Assembly: GCA_051294375.1 (NCBI GenBank)
Contig: JBJCIZ010000028.1
Location: 424,200 to 488,199 of the forward strand
Direction of reading: 5' to 3'
DNA length: 64,000 nt
Source of the DNA: Paraspadella gotoi
Taxonomy: Eukaryota > Chaetognatha
The translations under genes were made by a program, and so were the position numbers. Shown piece by piece: positions 23,733-37,402 of this stretch (position 1 is its first letter; every line of letters begins with the position of its first letter). The notes below the pieces were generated by a model. That model saw only the letters and a program-made list of their open reading frames with translations. It was not told where the DNA came from and made no database searches.

Positions 23733-26700
23733 TTGAGGGAGAGTTTCCAACAAAGAATAAGTTAAGGGACAGTGGTCAGATCTGAGGACAGCTGAAGGTG
23801 AGGAGAGGGAAGAAGTAAGTCTTTGAAAATGAAATGAGAGTGGGAGAGAGAGAGAGAGAGAGAGAGAGCAAAGCAAAAATTTTTAAACAATACATTTAGC
23901 AATGTACAACAGAGATAAAATGCATGAAATCTAAACATAAACTGAAATTAATGTTAACAATAGAAATAATAAGTTAGTAGAATAAAGTGGAAATTTGAAA
24001 TAGAAATAAGTGGTGAGGATAGATAAGTGAAGAAAAGTGAAAGTAAGTAAAAGAAAGAGCTCAAAAATGAGTTGAATTTTCTGTCTATCGCAAACCAACA
24101 ACATACTGATCAATACATTCCTTCGATTCGCATGCTCCCTTGTCGCACAAGCTCGCCACGGTCAGATCCCTTACCAGAAGAGCTCAGCTGATTCCGTCGA
24201 CCCCGAGCTCCAGGCCGCCGAGCTTGAGCATGTCAAAAGAGCCTTGGCGCTCAATGGTTACCCTCTGTGGGCTTACGAGAAGGCAAGGTTCCGGCTGAAC
24301 CTGGCTGAGGGCAGTGGCCACCTAGGGGCTGCCAAGTAACTGCTAACGCAAGTTCAACCTCCGCCCCCCAGGAGGACGAACGAGACCTTGCTGCTGAAGG
24401 ACCGACCGCGCCCACCACAGCGCAAGTGGGAGATAAGCAGAAGCGTCTCAGGAACGTGGGTCATGTCTCCCTCCCCTACCACCAGGGGATCACTGAAGCA
24501 CTGGTGCGGGTGCTGGCAAAGCAGGGATATCCAGTGCAGTGACGACCCGCGGCTCCTTACGTGAGCAATTGGTGAAACCGAAAGACAAAATCCCCAGACT
24601 GAAAACATCAGGAGCCGTCTACTGGGCGGCCTGTGCAGGGAAGGGCAACCAACCCTGCACAGCAGCATACGTGGGCGAGACAGGAAAGTCTCTGACAGAT
24701 CGGTTCAAGCAGCACACAAAGCCATATCGGGACCCACGTGGTCNNNNNNNNNNNNNNNNNNNNNNNNNAAAAAGCTAAAGTTAATTTTTTACTAAAGAAA
24801 AGCGAGTCTTTGAAAAAGATTATGGCTTATGCATAATATTTTTTTGGGAAAGTGTAGAATTGTCCTTTGTCTCCAAATATGTTACTAGCTTTTTTTTCAA
24901 TTATGTTAATATCATTTTTGTTGTTAATAAAAAAAATATGTTAAAGTTATGATGACGGTAGTTAGTTAGTTTTTTTTTATGATTATAGGCTACAGCTTAT
25001 TTCACATGCAATATGTTGATAACGAGTAAAACACCAATCTCCCCCCCCCTCGCCCTGAAGGAAATGCGGTCCTTAAAAACTCTCGACGGTTCGACCTCAG
25101 TTCCGGAATTAATCGCCGGAAAAAGACTCCTCATCGCCGATTTCCGTCTATTGGCCGAGATTCCCGGCAGAAACATCGAAGAAGGAGGATATTACAAGAA
25201 TCCGTTGCGGCCGGAAATTCTGTACTACGCGCCGATCGTGTTGTTTTACAGGCGAGAGAAAGGGATCGGCAAACATTCATTCATTCATTCATTCATTCAG
25301 TCAAAAAATAACGAGGCATTTCAGTTAATACTTGTTCCTCTCGGGCAAAAGTTATTTCATTTGTTTTGTCATGTGACCACCTAGAAATTCGGTCGCTGGC
25401 GATCAGTAACTTATGGGTCATAGCGTGTGTTATACTTGGTCTATTTAATGCTTCACAAATGCTTCAAAAAATTTTTATAAATTTATTAATTAAATAGCGA
25501 AATGGGTTATTTATTTTTTACCTTTTAAAATCTTTTCCACTCGGAGGATTCCATCGAAACTTGATTTCCAGCTCAAACTCACACTTTTTTAGTCGCACAC
25601 AAAATTTCAAGTAAATCGCCTCATTGATTTGCGTTCAAATCTAAGGGGCGACAGACAGACGCGACGGACGGACGGACGGACGGACGGACATCTATTTTTT
25701 TGCATAATTTATCATACTCGATTTTCTAACATGATATGATTAATTTACCGACAAGATTTTTGTGTGGAACCGACAGACCGACAAAACCGAAATGTGCTGT
25801 AAAATATTAGCGACAGGTTTTCAAAAGTCGCCGTCGACGTCGGCAGGTCTCATCTGAGACTACTTTCAAATTACCACCTCCATGCTTTCTACACTAGTTT
25901 GAAAATAGGAAAAAAAAGTAAGTTAAGTTAACTCGTCTTACATTCATCGCTTAGGCTTTACGCCATCGTAATATCGCAGCACAGGAAAAAGTTTGATTTT
26001 TTTCTATTTTAATTTTGTTTTTCTTTTTTCCAAAATTTGAGAAAAGATGAAGATTTTTTTTGGTTTTGATCTTGACTGTCGTTTTGATCGAAGGAAGGAG
26101 ACTAAAGAATAAGGTAAGTTGGACTTGAAATGGAATTGTATTTTTGTGAAGTTGATTTTAACCTTCATGGCTAACCAAAATCTGTTACCAAACAAATAAT
26201 AATAATAATAATAATATCCCTAACTCTAATGCCATACCTAGGAGCTGACGTCGTTCTTAGAATGATTTTTTCAATAGAAGATTTTCGTTCAAATCTGACT
26301 ACCAAACAATATAAACGCTCCTGGGAAAAATTCCAGTAAAAAATCGATGTAAAAACACCTTGATTCCGATCCTGTTGCATCTGAAGGGCTCGCATTTTTT
26401 TTCTCTTGTCAAATCATCAACATCTTGATATCAAACAAACCAGAACAAATAGACTGCTTCTGACGGAAAAATGTTCCATCTTTGATTTTATATAGAAATG
26501 AAAGGGTGTGGCGGTATATTCACACCGCCTCACGTCCACCATCACTCGCCACAGTCCGCCAAGTCCATTGGCTCAGAGGGGGAACACACCATCCCAGGCA
26601 TAGTGTTCCATCCACATCCTAATGACTTCCCTCTGCGTTGGCAAAGCGAGACCGTCCTAGGGTAACCGCGCCAGTGACTGGAGGCGTTCACTGAGGGTCG

Positions 26701-29700
26701 GAAGCCCCCAAAGCCAACAGTGAGATGCCCCATCTCAATGGGCATCACAGGCAACCCGGCTTTGCCATAAGGGATTTTTTCCCTTCAAGACAATATAAAC
26801 GTGATTGAGATATGTTCCAGTTTCACAAATTACGTCAAATTCAGGAATCCTCTGGCAGTCTGAAGGGCTTCTCAAAATTTTTATTTAGTTATTTTAATAT
26901 TTTAAAGTAAAAGTAAAAGAGGAGCTAACGATCGGAATTCTAAAGATTTTTCAACTGGGAGTCAGATTCGTGAAAAATCTTCTATGGTAAAATCTTCCTT
27001 AGAAGATGTGGATTTTCCGAAGATTTTGGTTAATATTTTCTATATTTATGGTCGGATTTCTTTTAAACTTAACAATAGCAATAGTGCCATCATTCTACAT
27101 TCATCATTCATATATAAGAATATATTAAAAAAAAAACCTCTGCTTTTTTCGTCACGAGCTTAGTCCTACATAATCCTAACCCTAACCCCTAACCCAAAAC
27201 TCTAGTCCCTTACCCTAATCACTAACTTAATCCCTAACCCTAATCGTCAACACTAATCCATAACCTTTAAAAACGAATTTTGGATGAAACGGGGCGTCTT
27301 GGAAAATAAGGCCCCTTTTTTCTCCCCATTCAGATAGCCACCGACGAGGACAGAGCCGCCAAGGATTACTGCATAGAACAGAATGGAATGTGCGGAGGCG
27401 ATTGTCATGTACCACTTGTTGCCCTGAATACACCTGCATCATCAACGCACGGTGATCGTTTGGTTGTGTGGTGACCCGGAATCGAGAGTTAAATCAACAA
27501 TGAATCGATAGGAATCTCGACGGAAACTGGGAAATGAGGAAATGAGGAAAATAGAAAGGCGGAAAGGCGACGCCGATGGGAAAACGTCTCAATTATAATA
27601 AATATGACATGAAATATGTATGAAGTGAGAAAAATAAAAATTTCAAAATAAAACAAAATATAAATGAAAGAATAATGAATAATTTCTTTTATTCTTTAAA
27701 CATCATACTATGACTGTAGAAGAGTATTGCATAGTTATTGAAGGTGATTAAAACATAGTATGGTGGACTAAAATCCACCAACCGTTCATCCAGCGGCCAT
27801 TGGTGCCGGAGGCAAGTCATTCGCTTCCCAACCCAAAGGTCCGGGGTTCTCGTCCGGTGGCCGCCTAGCAGTTAAGAGGGACGGGGCGCTTAACCCGCCT
27901 GTAACTCGGTGTTACAGCCTGATCCGAAGCTCAGGCACTGCTTATATTGAACGGTTCTGACGATTAACACTTATCAATAATTACTGTCTCTTCATGGGTG
28001 AGCTCAACTTCCGAACACAACAGCAACAACAACACTTTCAGGCGACATGCCTCAACCTGGCGATGCACTTTCCACCAACAACAAAAATTCACTGAAGAGA
28101 CGCAACAGACTTCTTTATACGGGAGGGGGGATGTATGGTGGACTAAAATCCACCAACCGTTCATCAGCGGCCATTGGTGCCGGAGGCAAATCATTCGCTC
28201 TCCCAACCCAAAGGTCCAGGGTTCTAGCCCGGTAGCCGCCTAGCAGTTAAGAGGGACGGGGCAGGTCTCATCTGAAATGCCTTTTTAACTACCACCTCGT
28301 GCTTTCTACACTAGTTTGAAAATAGAAAAAAAAGTAAACAAACATTGCTAATTTTTGCTTTGTTTACTCATCTTAAATGAATCGCTTAGGCTTTACACAT
28401 CGTAATATCGCAGAACAGGAAAAAGATTGATTTTTTCTATCTAATCTTTTTTTCAAAAATTGAGAGAAGATGAAGTTTTTTTTTGTTTTGATCTTTGCCA
28501 TCGTTTTGATCGAAGGAAGGAGACTGGGAAAAAAGGTAAGTTGGACTTAAAATGGAATCATATGTCTAACCAAAATTTGTTACCAAACCAATATTAATAA
28601 TAATAATCCCTAACCCTAATGCATAACTCTAACCCAAAACCCTAATCCCTTACCCTAATCACTAACTTAATCCCCAACCCTAATCGTCAGCCTAATCCAT
28701 AACCTTAAAAATGAATTTTGGATGAAACAGGCCTTTTTCTCCACTTTTAGATAGCGACCAATGAGGTCAGAGGCGCCCAGATGGACTACTGCTTATTGTC
28801 GTGGCATAGGTGCGGAGGTGATATTGTGACCCATTGTTGCCCTGGTCTCTACTGCTACCACTACCGATGGTCATTATTACGGGAATTGTTTACAAGGCCC
28901 GATCAACAATGAATGATAGGAATTTCGACGGAAGCTGGGAACTGGGAAATGAGGAAATGGGAAAATAGAAAGGCAGAAAGGCGACGCTGATGGGAAACTC
29001 TCATTCATAATAAAGATGAACTGAAGTTTTTTTTGTATGAAGTGAGAAAAAAGAAAATTTTTAAATAAAATAAATATAAATGAATAATTTCTTTTATTCT
29101 TTAAACATCATCGACTGTAGAAGAATATCGCATAGTAATTCAATATAATTGAAACATTAAGGTTGAACAAATTTTTGTTAAAAAGTGGATATGATATCAT
29201 TTTCATTTCTGGCAACGCGAGTATTCAACATGTTTCGTTTGTTGATCCGGCTCTTCTATATTCTGTACAAAGTGAACATTAGTTAATTTAGCATTGTTAT
29301 TGTGATTATTCTTTTTCATAATATTTTTATGATAATTTATACGTAATTTATCATCGAACAAGCATCGTTCGTCCATTTAGCATTTTCTTCTTTTGTAATA
29401 ATGAAATAAACGAGATTGCTCAGACAGACAGACACATAGAGAGAGAGATTAAGTATATGTGACATTTTAAAACAAGAACAAAACAAGTGTGAAATAAAAA
29501 GCAATTAATTATGCCTCACCACTCCTGCCTTGTGTGTATTTATTAAAATGACTCAGTATTTAATAAAATATTCTGCAATGATCAATGCAGAATCTGATGA
29601 TGATGCGGTCATGTGATCGTTTTTTTAGGACTGCACAAGTATTGTGCTCATTAAAGGTTTAATAGTACCTCGCTCTCTGCCTGTGAGAGTTAAATAATTA

Positions 29701-31000
29701 AAAAAATTGCTTATTTTATTATTGAAAAATAACATCAAAGTGAAGAAGTTGAATGTCTTCCGGCTCCTTTCAGTAAACATCCCTGTTCTCTTCAATAAGA
29801 TAATGTTTACTTTTTGCTGGTGGAAAAGAAGGATAAATACTTAGGCAGTGATGGGTAAATAATATTTGTAGAATTTTGTAAGCATGCTTGTAAAATCAGA
29901 CAAGCAAATATTTAGGTGAACAAAAAATTCACATTTTAGCCCTTTTTTCTTTCAGAATGCATTAAAATAAGAATTTAATTTTCATTTATTCTTATGGGGG
30001 TGTCATTAGTTTAAAATTCATTATAATTTTGACTTAGTTTGACACTCACCCTGCAAGGAGGTTTCCAGCATAAGTAATTCTAAAATTGTATCTTGTAATG
30101 TGCCCCTATGAATTTATGGCTTCATTTTGGTACTATGCCATCACCTTTATCTTTATTCTTTCAAAAGATATTAGGAAAAAATCAGTTTTTTTCTCAACCT
30201 CCTTTTAATTTCTTTTTAAATAAAAATTTCGAGATTCAAACGGACTATTTCATTTAAACTTGATCATTTTATGTCAAAATCAATTATAAAATGAAAATAA
30301 GAAAAATAGGACAAGCTCTTCAGACACAAAGCTATCGATTGCAAAATTCGAAGTCTCTCATGGAACAGGAAACATATAGCAATACCCGTTTGCAATTTTA
30401 AAGTTTGTAAACTTTCCTTTAATTTCTATAAGTAAAATATAGTAAAAATATAATATAAAAATATAGTAAAAATTCTCTGACTAATGTAGGAGTGCATTTC
30501 CCTGGCTTATTTGAGTATCAAATCCTTCATGAATTGAAAAAACGAAATAGGACAAGCCTCTCAGATGTAACGCTATCGGAACCTGTGTTGTTTACAACTG
30601 ATTATCTACCGGAATTTCTAGCGAATCGCGTTTTTGCAATTTGTGGTAGTCAGATTTGAACGGAAATCTTTATAAGAAAAATGTTGAAATCTTTTTTAAA
30701 TGCGAGAATTCTCGTCTATAGTTAAACATCCTGTTTTAAATCATTTTCTTTAAATTTCAGGTTAAATGGTAACACATTTTTTAAAGATTTGTTTTCTCAA
30801 TATGGTTGTTAAAAAATTCAAGGTAAGAAGTTATGTATATACCTCCTTTCGTTGTTTTTGAGGTATTAGGAAAAAAACAGTTTTTTGTTTTTGACAACGA
30901 TTTATTTGACACAATTTAGTCAGACATGTTTCGGCTCATTCATTTAGAGCCTTCATCAGTATTTGACAATCAATATTTTGTCTCTGTTGAAGTAAGTTTT

Positions 31001-31034
<34 letters not shown>

Positions 31035-34000
31035 TTGAGGGAAGAGTTCCAAACAAAGAATAAGTAAGGGACAGTGGTCAGATCTGAGGGACAGCTGAAG
31101 GTGAGGAGAGGGAAGAAGTAAGTCTTTGAAAAATGAAAGAGAGTGGGAGAGAGAGAGAGAGAGAGAGAGAGCAAAGCAAAAAATTTTTAAACAATACATT
31201 TAGCAATGTACAACAGAGATAAAATGCATGAAATCTAAACATAAACGAAATTAATGTTAACAATAGAAAATAATAAGTTAGTAGAATAAAGTGGAAATTT
31301 GAAATAGAAATAAGTGGTGAGGATAGATAAGTGAAGAAAAGTGAAAGTAAGTAAAAGAAAGAGCTCAAAAATGAGTTTGGAATTTTCTGTCTATCGCAAA
31401 CCAAACACATACGATCAAATACATTCCTTCGATTCGCGATGCTCCCTTGTCGCACAAGCTCGCCAGCGGTCAGATCCGCTACAGAAGAGCTCAGCTGAAT
31501 TCCGTCGACCCCGAGCTCCAGGCCGCCGAGCTTGAGCATGTCAAAAGAGCCTTGGCGCTCAAATGGTTACCCTCTGTGGGCTTACGAGAAAGGCAAGGTT
31601 CCGGCTGAACCTGGCTGAGGGCAGTGGCCACCTAGGGGCTGCCCAAGTAACTGCTAAGGCAGTCACGACCCCGCCCCCCCAGGAGGACGAACGAGACCTT
31701 GCTGCTGGAAGGACCGACCGCGCCCACCACAGCGCAAGTGGGAGATAAGCAGAAGCGTCTCAGGAACGTGGGTCATGTCTCCCTCCCCTACCACCAGGGG
31801 ATCACTGAAGCACTGGTGCGGGTGCTGGCAAAGCAGGGATATCCAGTGCAGTGACGACCCGCGGCTCCTTACGTGAGCAATTGGTGAAACCGAAAGACAA
31901 AATCCCCAGACTGAAAACATCAGGAGCCGTCTACTGGGCGGCCTGTGCAGGGAAGGGCAACCAACCCTGCACAGCAGCATACGTGGGCGAGACAGGAAAG
32001 TCTCTGACAGATCGGTTCAAGCAGCACACAAAGCCATATCGGGACCCACGTGGTCNNNNNNNNNNNNNNNNNNNNNNNNNACAGACAGACGGACGGACGG
32101 ACGGACGGACGGACGGACATCTATTTTTTTGCATAATTTATCATAACTCGATTTTCTAACATGATATGATTAATTTACCGACAAGATTTTTGTGTGGAAC
32201 CGACAGACCGACAAAACCGAAATGTGCTGTAAAATATTAGCGACAGGTTTTCAAAAAGTCGCCGTCGACGTCGGCAGGTCTCATCTGAGACTACTTTCAA
32301 ATTACCACCTCATGCTTTCTACACTAGTTTGAAAATAGGAAAAAAAAGTAAGTTAAGTTAACTCGTCTTACATTCATCGCTTAGGCTTTACGCATCGTAA
32401 TATCGCAGCACAGGAAAAAGTTTGATTTTTTCTATTTTAATTTTGTTTTTCTTTTTTCCAAAATTTGAGAAAAGATGAAGATTTTTTTGGTTTTGATCTT
32501 GACTGTCGTTTTGATCGAAGGAAGGAGACTAAAGAATAAGGTAAGTTGGACTTGAAATGGAATTGTATTTTGTGAAGTTGATTTTAACCTTCATGGCTAA
32601 CCAAAATCTGTTACCAAACAAATAATAATAATAATAATAATCCCTAACTCTAATGCATACCTAGGAGCTGACGTCGTTCTATCAGAAAGATTTTTTCAAT
32701 AGAAGATTTTCGTTCAAATCTGACTACCAAACAATATAAACGCTCCTGGGAAAAATTCCAGTAAAAAATCGATGTAAAAACACTCGCTTCCGATCCTGTT
32801 GATCTGAAGGGCTCGCATTGTTTTTTCTCTTGTCAAATCATCACTCTTGATATCAAACAAGACCAGAACAAATAGACTGCTTCTGGACGGAAAAATTTCC
32901 ATCTTGATTTTATATAGAAATGAAAGGGTGTGGCGGTATATTCACACCGCCTCACGTCCACCATCCTTCGCCACAGTCCAAGTCCATTGGCTCAGAGGGG
33001 AACACACCATCCCAGGCTAGTGTTCCATCCACAGTCTTAATGCTTCCCTCTGCGTTGGCAAAGTGAGTCCGTCCAGGGTAACCGCGCCAGTGACTGGAGG
33101 CGTCACTGAGGGTCGGAAGCCCCCAAAGCCAACAGTGAGATGCATATGGCACAAGGCAACCCGGCTGTTGCCATAAGGGATTTTTTCCCTTCAAGACAAT
33201 ATAAACGTGATTGAGATATGTTCCAGTTTCACAATTACGTCAAATTCAGGAATCCTCTGGGTAAGGGCTCTCAAAATTTTTATTTAGTTATTTTAATATT
33301 TTAAAGTAAAAGTAAAAAGGAGCTAACGATCGGAATTCTAAGATTTTTCAACTGGGAGTCAGATTCGTGAAAAATCTTCTATGGTGAAAATCTTCCTTAG
33401 AAGATGTGGATTTTCCGAAGATTTTGGTTAATATTTTCTATATTTATGGTCGGATTTCTTTTAAACTTAAAATAGCAATAGTGCCATCATTCTACATTCA
33501 TCATTCATATATAAGAATATATTAAAAAAAAAACCTGTCTTTTTTCGTCAGAGCTTAGTCCTACATAATCCTAACCCTAACCCCTAACCCAAAACTCTAG
33601 TCCCTTACCCTAATCACTAACTTAATCCCTAACCCTAATTGTCAACCTAATCCATAACCTTAAAAACGAATTTTGGATGAAACGGGGCGTCTTGGGAAAA
33701 TAAGGCCCCTTTTTCTCCCCATTCAGATAGCCACCGACGAGGACAGAGCCGCCAAGGATTACTGCATAGAACAGAATGGAATGTGCGGAGGCGATGTCAT
33801 GTACCCTTGTTGCCCTGAATACACCTGCATCATCAACGACGGTGACGTTTGGTTGTGTGGTGACCCGAATCGAGAGTTAATCAACAATGAATGATAGGAA
33901 TCTCGACGGAAACTGGGAAATGAGGAAATGATGAAAATAGAAAGGCGGAAAGGCGACGCCGATGGGAAAACGTCTCAATTCATAATAAATATGACATGAA

Positions 34001-37000
34001 ATATGTATGAAGTGAGAAAAATAAAAATTTCAAAATAAAACAAAATATCAATGAAAGAATAATGAATAATTTCTTTTATTCTTTAAACATCATACTATGA
34101 CTGTAGAAGAGTATTGCATAGTTATTGAAGGTGATTGAAACATAGTATGGTGGACTAAAATCCACCAACCGTTCATCAGCGGCCATTGGTGCCGGAGGCA
34201 AGTCATTCGCTTCCCAACCCAAAGGTCCGGGGTTCTCGTCCGGTGGCCGCCTAGCAGTTAAGAGGGACGGGGCGCTTAACCCGCCTGTAACTCGGTGTTA
34301 CAGCCTGATCCGAAGCTCAGGCACTGCTTATATTGAACGGTTCTGACATTAACACTTATCAATAATTACTGTCTCTTCATGGGTGAGCTCAACTTCCGAA
34401 CACAACAGCAACAACAACACTTTCAGGCGACATGCCTCAACCTGGCGATGCACTTTCCACCAACAACAAAAATTCACTGAAGAGACGCAACAGACTTCTT
34501 TATACGGGAGGGGGGGATGTATGGTGGACTAAAATCCACCAACCGTTCATCAGCGGCCATTGGTGCCGGAGGCAAATCATTCGTCTCCCAACCCAAAGGT
34601 CCAGGGTTCTAGCCCGGTAGCCGCCTAGCAGTTAAGAGGGACGGGGCAGGTCTCATCTGAAATGCCTTTTTAACTACCACCTCGTGCTTTCTACACTAGT
34701 TTGAAAATAGAAAAAAAAGTAAACAAACATTGCTAATTTTTGCTTTGTTTACTCATCTTAAATGAATCGCTTAGGCTTTACACATCGTAATATCGCAGAA
34801 CAGGAAAAAGATTGATTTTTTTTATCTAATCTTTTTTTCAAAAATTGAGAGAAGATGAAGTTTTTTTTTGTTTTGATCTTTGCCATCGTTTTGATCGAAG
34901 GAAGGAGACTGGGAAAAAAGGTAAGTTGGACTTAAAATAGAATCATATGTCTAACCAAAATTTGTTACCAAACCAATATTAATAATAATAATCCCTAACC
35001 CTAATGCATAACTCTAACCCAAAACCCTAATCCCTTACCCTAATCACTAACTTAATCCCCAACCCTAATCGTCAGCCTAATCCATAACCTTAAAAATGAA
35101 TTTTGGATGAAACAGGCCCTTTTTCTCCACTTTTAGATAGTGACCAATGAGGTCAGAGGCGCCCAGATGGACTACTGCTTATTGTCGTGGCATAGGTGCG
35201 GAGGTGATATTGTGACCCATTGTTGCCCTGGTCTCTACTGCTACCACTACCATGGTCATTATTACGGGAATTGTTTACAAGGCCCGATCAACAATGAATG
35301 ATAGGAATTTCGACGGAAGCTGGGAACACTGGGAAATGAGGAAATGGGAAAATAGAAAGGCAAAAAGGCGACGCTGATGGGAAACTCTCAATTCATAATA
35401 AAGATGAACTGAAGTTTTATTTGTATGAAGTGAGAAAAAAGAAAATTTTTAAATAAAATAAAATATAAATGAATAATTTCTTTTATTCTTTAAACATCAT
35501 TGACTGTAGAAGAATATCGCATAGTAATTCAATATAATTGAAACATTAAGTTGAACAAATTTTTGTTAAAAAGTGGATATGATATGATTTTCATTTCTGG
35601 CAACGCGAGTATTCAACATGTTCGTTTGTTGGATCCGGCTCTTCTATATTCTGTACAAAGTGAACATTAGTTAATTTAGCATTGTTATTGTGATTATTCT
35701 TTTTCATAATATTTTTATGATAATTTATACGTAATTTATCATCGAACAAGCATCGTTCGTCATTTAGCATTTTCTTCTTTTGTAATAATGAAATAAACGA
35801 GATTGCTCAGACAGACAGACACATAGAGAGAGAGATTAAGTATATGTGACATTTTAAAACAAGAACAAAACAAGTGTGAAATAAAAAGCAATTAATTATG
35901 CCTCACCACTCTGCCTTGTGTGTATTTATTAAAATGACTCAGTATTTAATAAAATATTCTGCAATGATCAATGCAGAATCTGATGATGATGCGGTCATGT
36001 GATCGTTTTTTAGGACTGCACAAGTATTGTGCTCATTAAAGGTTTAATAGTACCTCGCTCTCTGCCTTGTGAGAGTTAAATAATTAAAAAAATTGCTTAT
36101 TTTATTATTGAAAAATAACATCAAAGTGAAGAAGTTGAATGTCTTCCGGCTCCTTTCCGTAAACATCCCTGTTCTCTTCAATAAGATAATGTTTACTTTT
36201 TGCTGGTGGAAAAGAAGGATAAATACTTAGGGCAGGATGGGGTAAATTAATATTTGTAGAATTTTGTAAGCATGCTTGTAAAATCAGACAAAGCAAATAT
36301 TTAGGTTGAACAAAAAATTCACATTTAGCCCTTTTTTCTTTCAGAATCATTAAAAAGAATTTAATTTTCATTTATTCTTATGGGGTGTCATTAGTTTAAA
36401 AATTCATTATAATTTTGACTTAGTTGACACTCACCCTGCAAGGAGGTTCCAGCATAAGTAATTCTAAAATTGTATCTTGTATGTGCCCTATGATTATGGC
36501 TTCATTTTGGTACTATGCCATCGCCTTATCTTTATTCTCAAAAGATATTAGGAAAAATCAGTTTTTTTCTCAACCTCCTTTTTAATTTCTTTTTAAATAA
36601 AAATTTCGAGATTCAAACCGGACTATTTCATTTTAAACTTGATCATTTTATGTCAAAAATCAATTATAAATGAAAAAAGAAAATAGGACAAGCTCTTCAG
36701 ACACAAAGCTATCGGAATTGCAAAATTCGAGTCTCTCATGGAACAGGAAACATATAGCAATCCCGTTTGCAATTTTAAGTTTGTAAACTTTCCCTTTAAT
36801 TTCTATAGTAAAATATAGTAAAAAATATAATATAAAAATAAATAGTAAAAATTCTCTGACTATGAGGAGTGCATTTCCCCTGGCTTATTTGATATCAAAT
36901 CCTTCATGAAATGTGAAAAAACGAATAGGACAAGCCTCTCAGATGTAACGCTATCGGAACCTGTGTTTTTACAACTGATTTCTACCGGATTTTCTAGCAA

Positions 37001-37368
37001 TCGCGTTTGCAATTTGAGGGTAGTCAGATTTGAACGGAAATCTTATAAGAAAAATGTTGAATCTTTTTTAAATCGAGATTCTCGTCTATAGTTAAACATC
37101 CTGTTTTAAATCATTTTCTTTAAATTTTCAGGTTAAATGGTAAAAGCATTTTTTAAAGATTTGTTTTTCAATATGGTTGTTAAAAAATTCAAGGTAAGAA
37201 GTTATGTAATAATACCTCCTTTCGTTGTTTTTGAGGTATTAGGAAAAAACAGTTTTTGTTTGACAACGATTTATTTGACACAATTTAGTCAGACATGTTC
37301 GGCTCATTCATTTAGAGCCTTCATCAGTATTTGACAATCAATATTTGTCTCTGTTGAAGTAAGTTTTT

Positions 37369-37402
<34 letters not shown>

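Larger units (their letters stand above)
17514..24743 (+). repeat. Unit 1 of a ~7.2-kb triplicated block
   Basis: Contains, in order, the lipoxygenase exon, an ATTC repeat, the GGAC repeat element, knottin A, SINE-like repeats, knottin B and the PLE end with its GIY-YIG fragment. Units 2 (24769-32055) and 3 (32081-38113, lacking the first ~0.9 kb) follow. Each ends at a 25-N gap, and units 1 and 2 end on the identical word 'cccacgtggtc'. Confidence 0.85.
24769..32055 (+). repeat. Unit 2 of the triplicated block
   Basis: Starts immediately after a 25-N gap at the same word as 17514 ('aagctaaagttaatttttt') and ends on the same word as unit 1. It is nearly identical apart from scattered one-base indels, concentrated in some stretches such as knottin A2. 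Confidence 0.85.

Noticed and set aside
24354-24668. Minus-strand 104-codon frame opposite the PLE
   Set aside because: Shadow of the + strand RT/GIY-YIG sequence, which is recognisable and in the expected domain order.
28047-28235. Open frames across the SINE-like repeats near 20.7, 28.0 and 34.4 kb
   Set aside because: They are identical because the repeat unit is duplicated, not because of coding constraint; they cross repeat boundaries.
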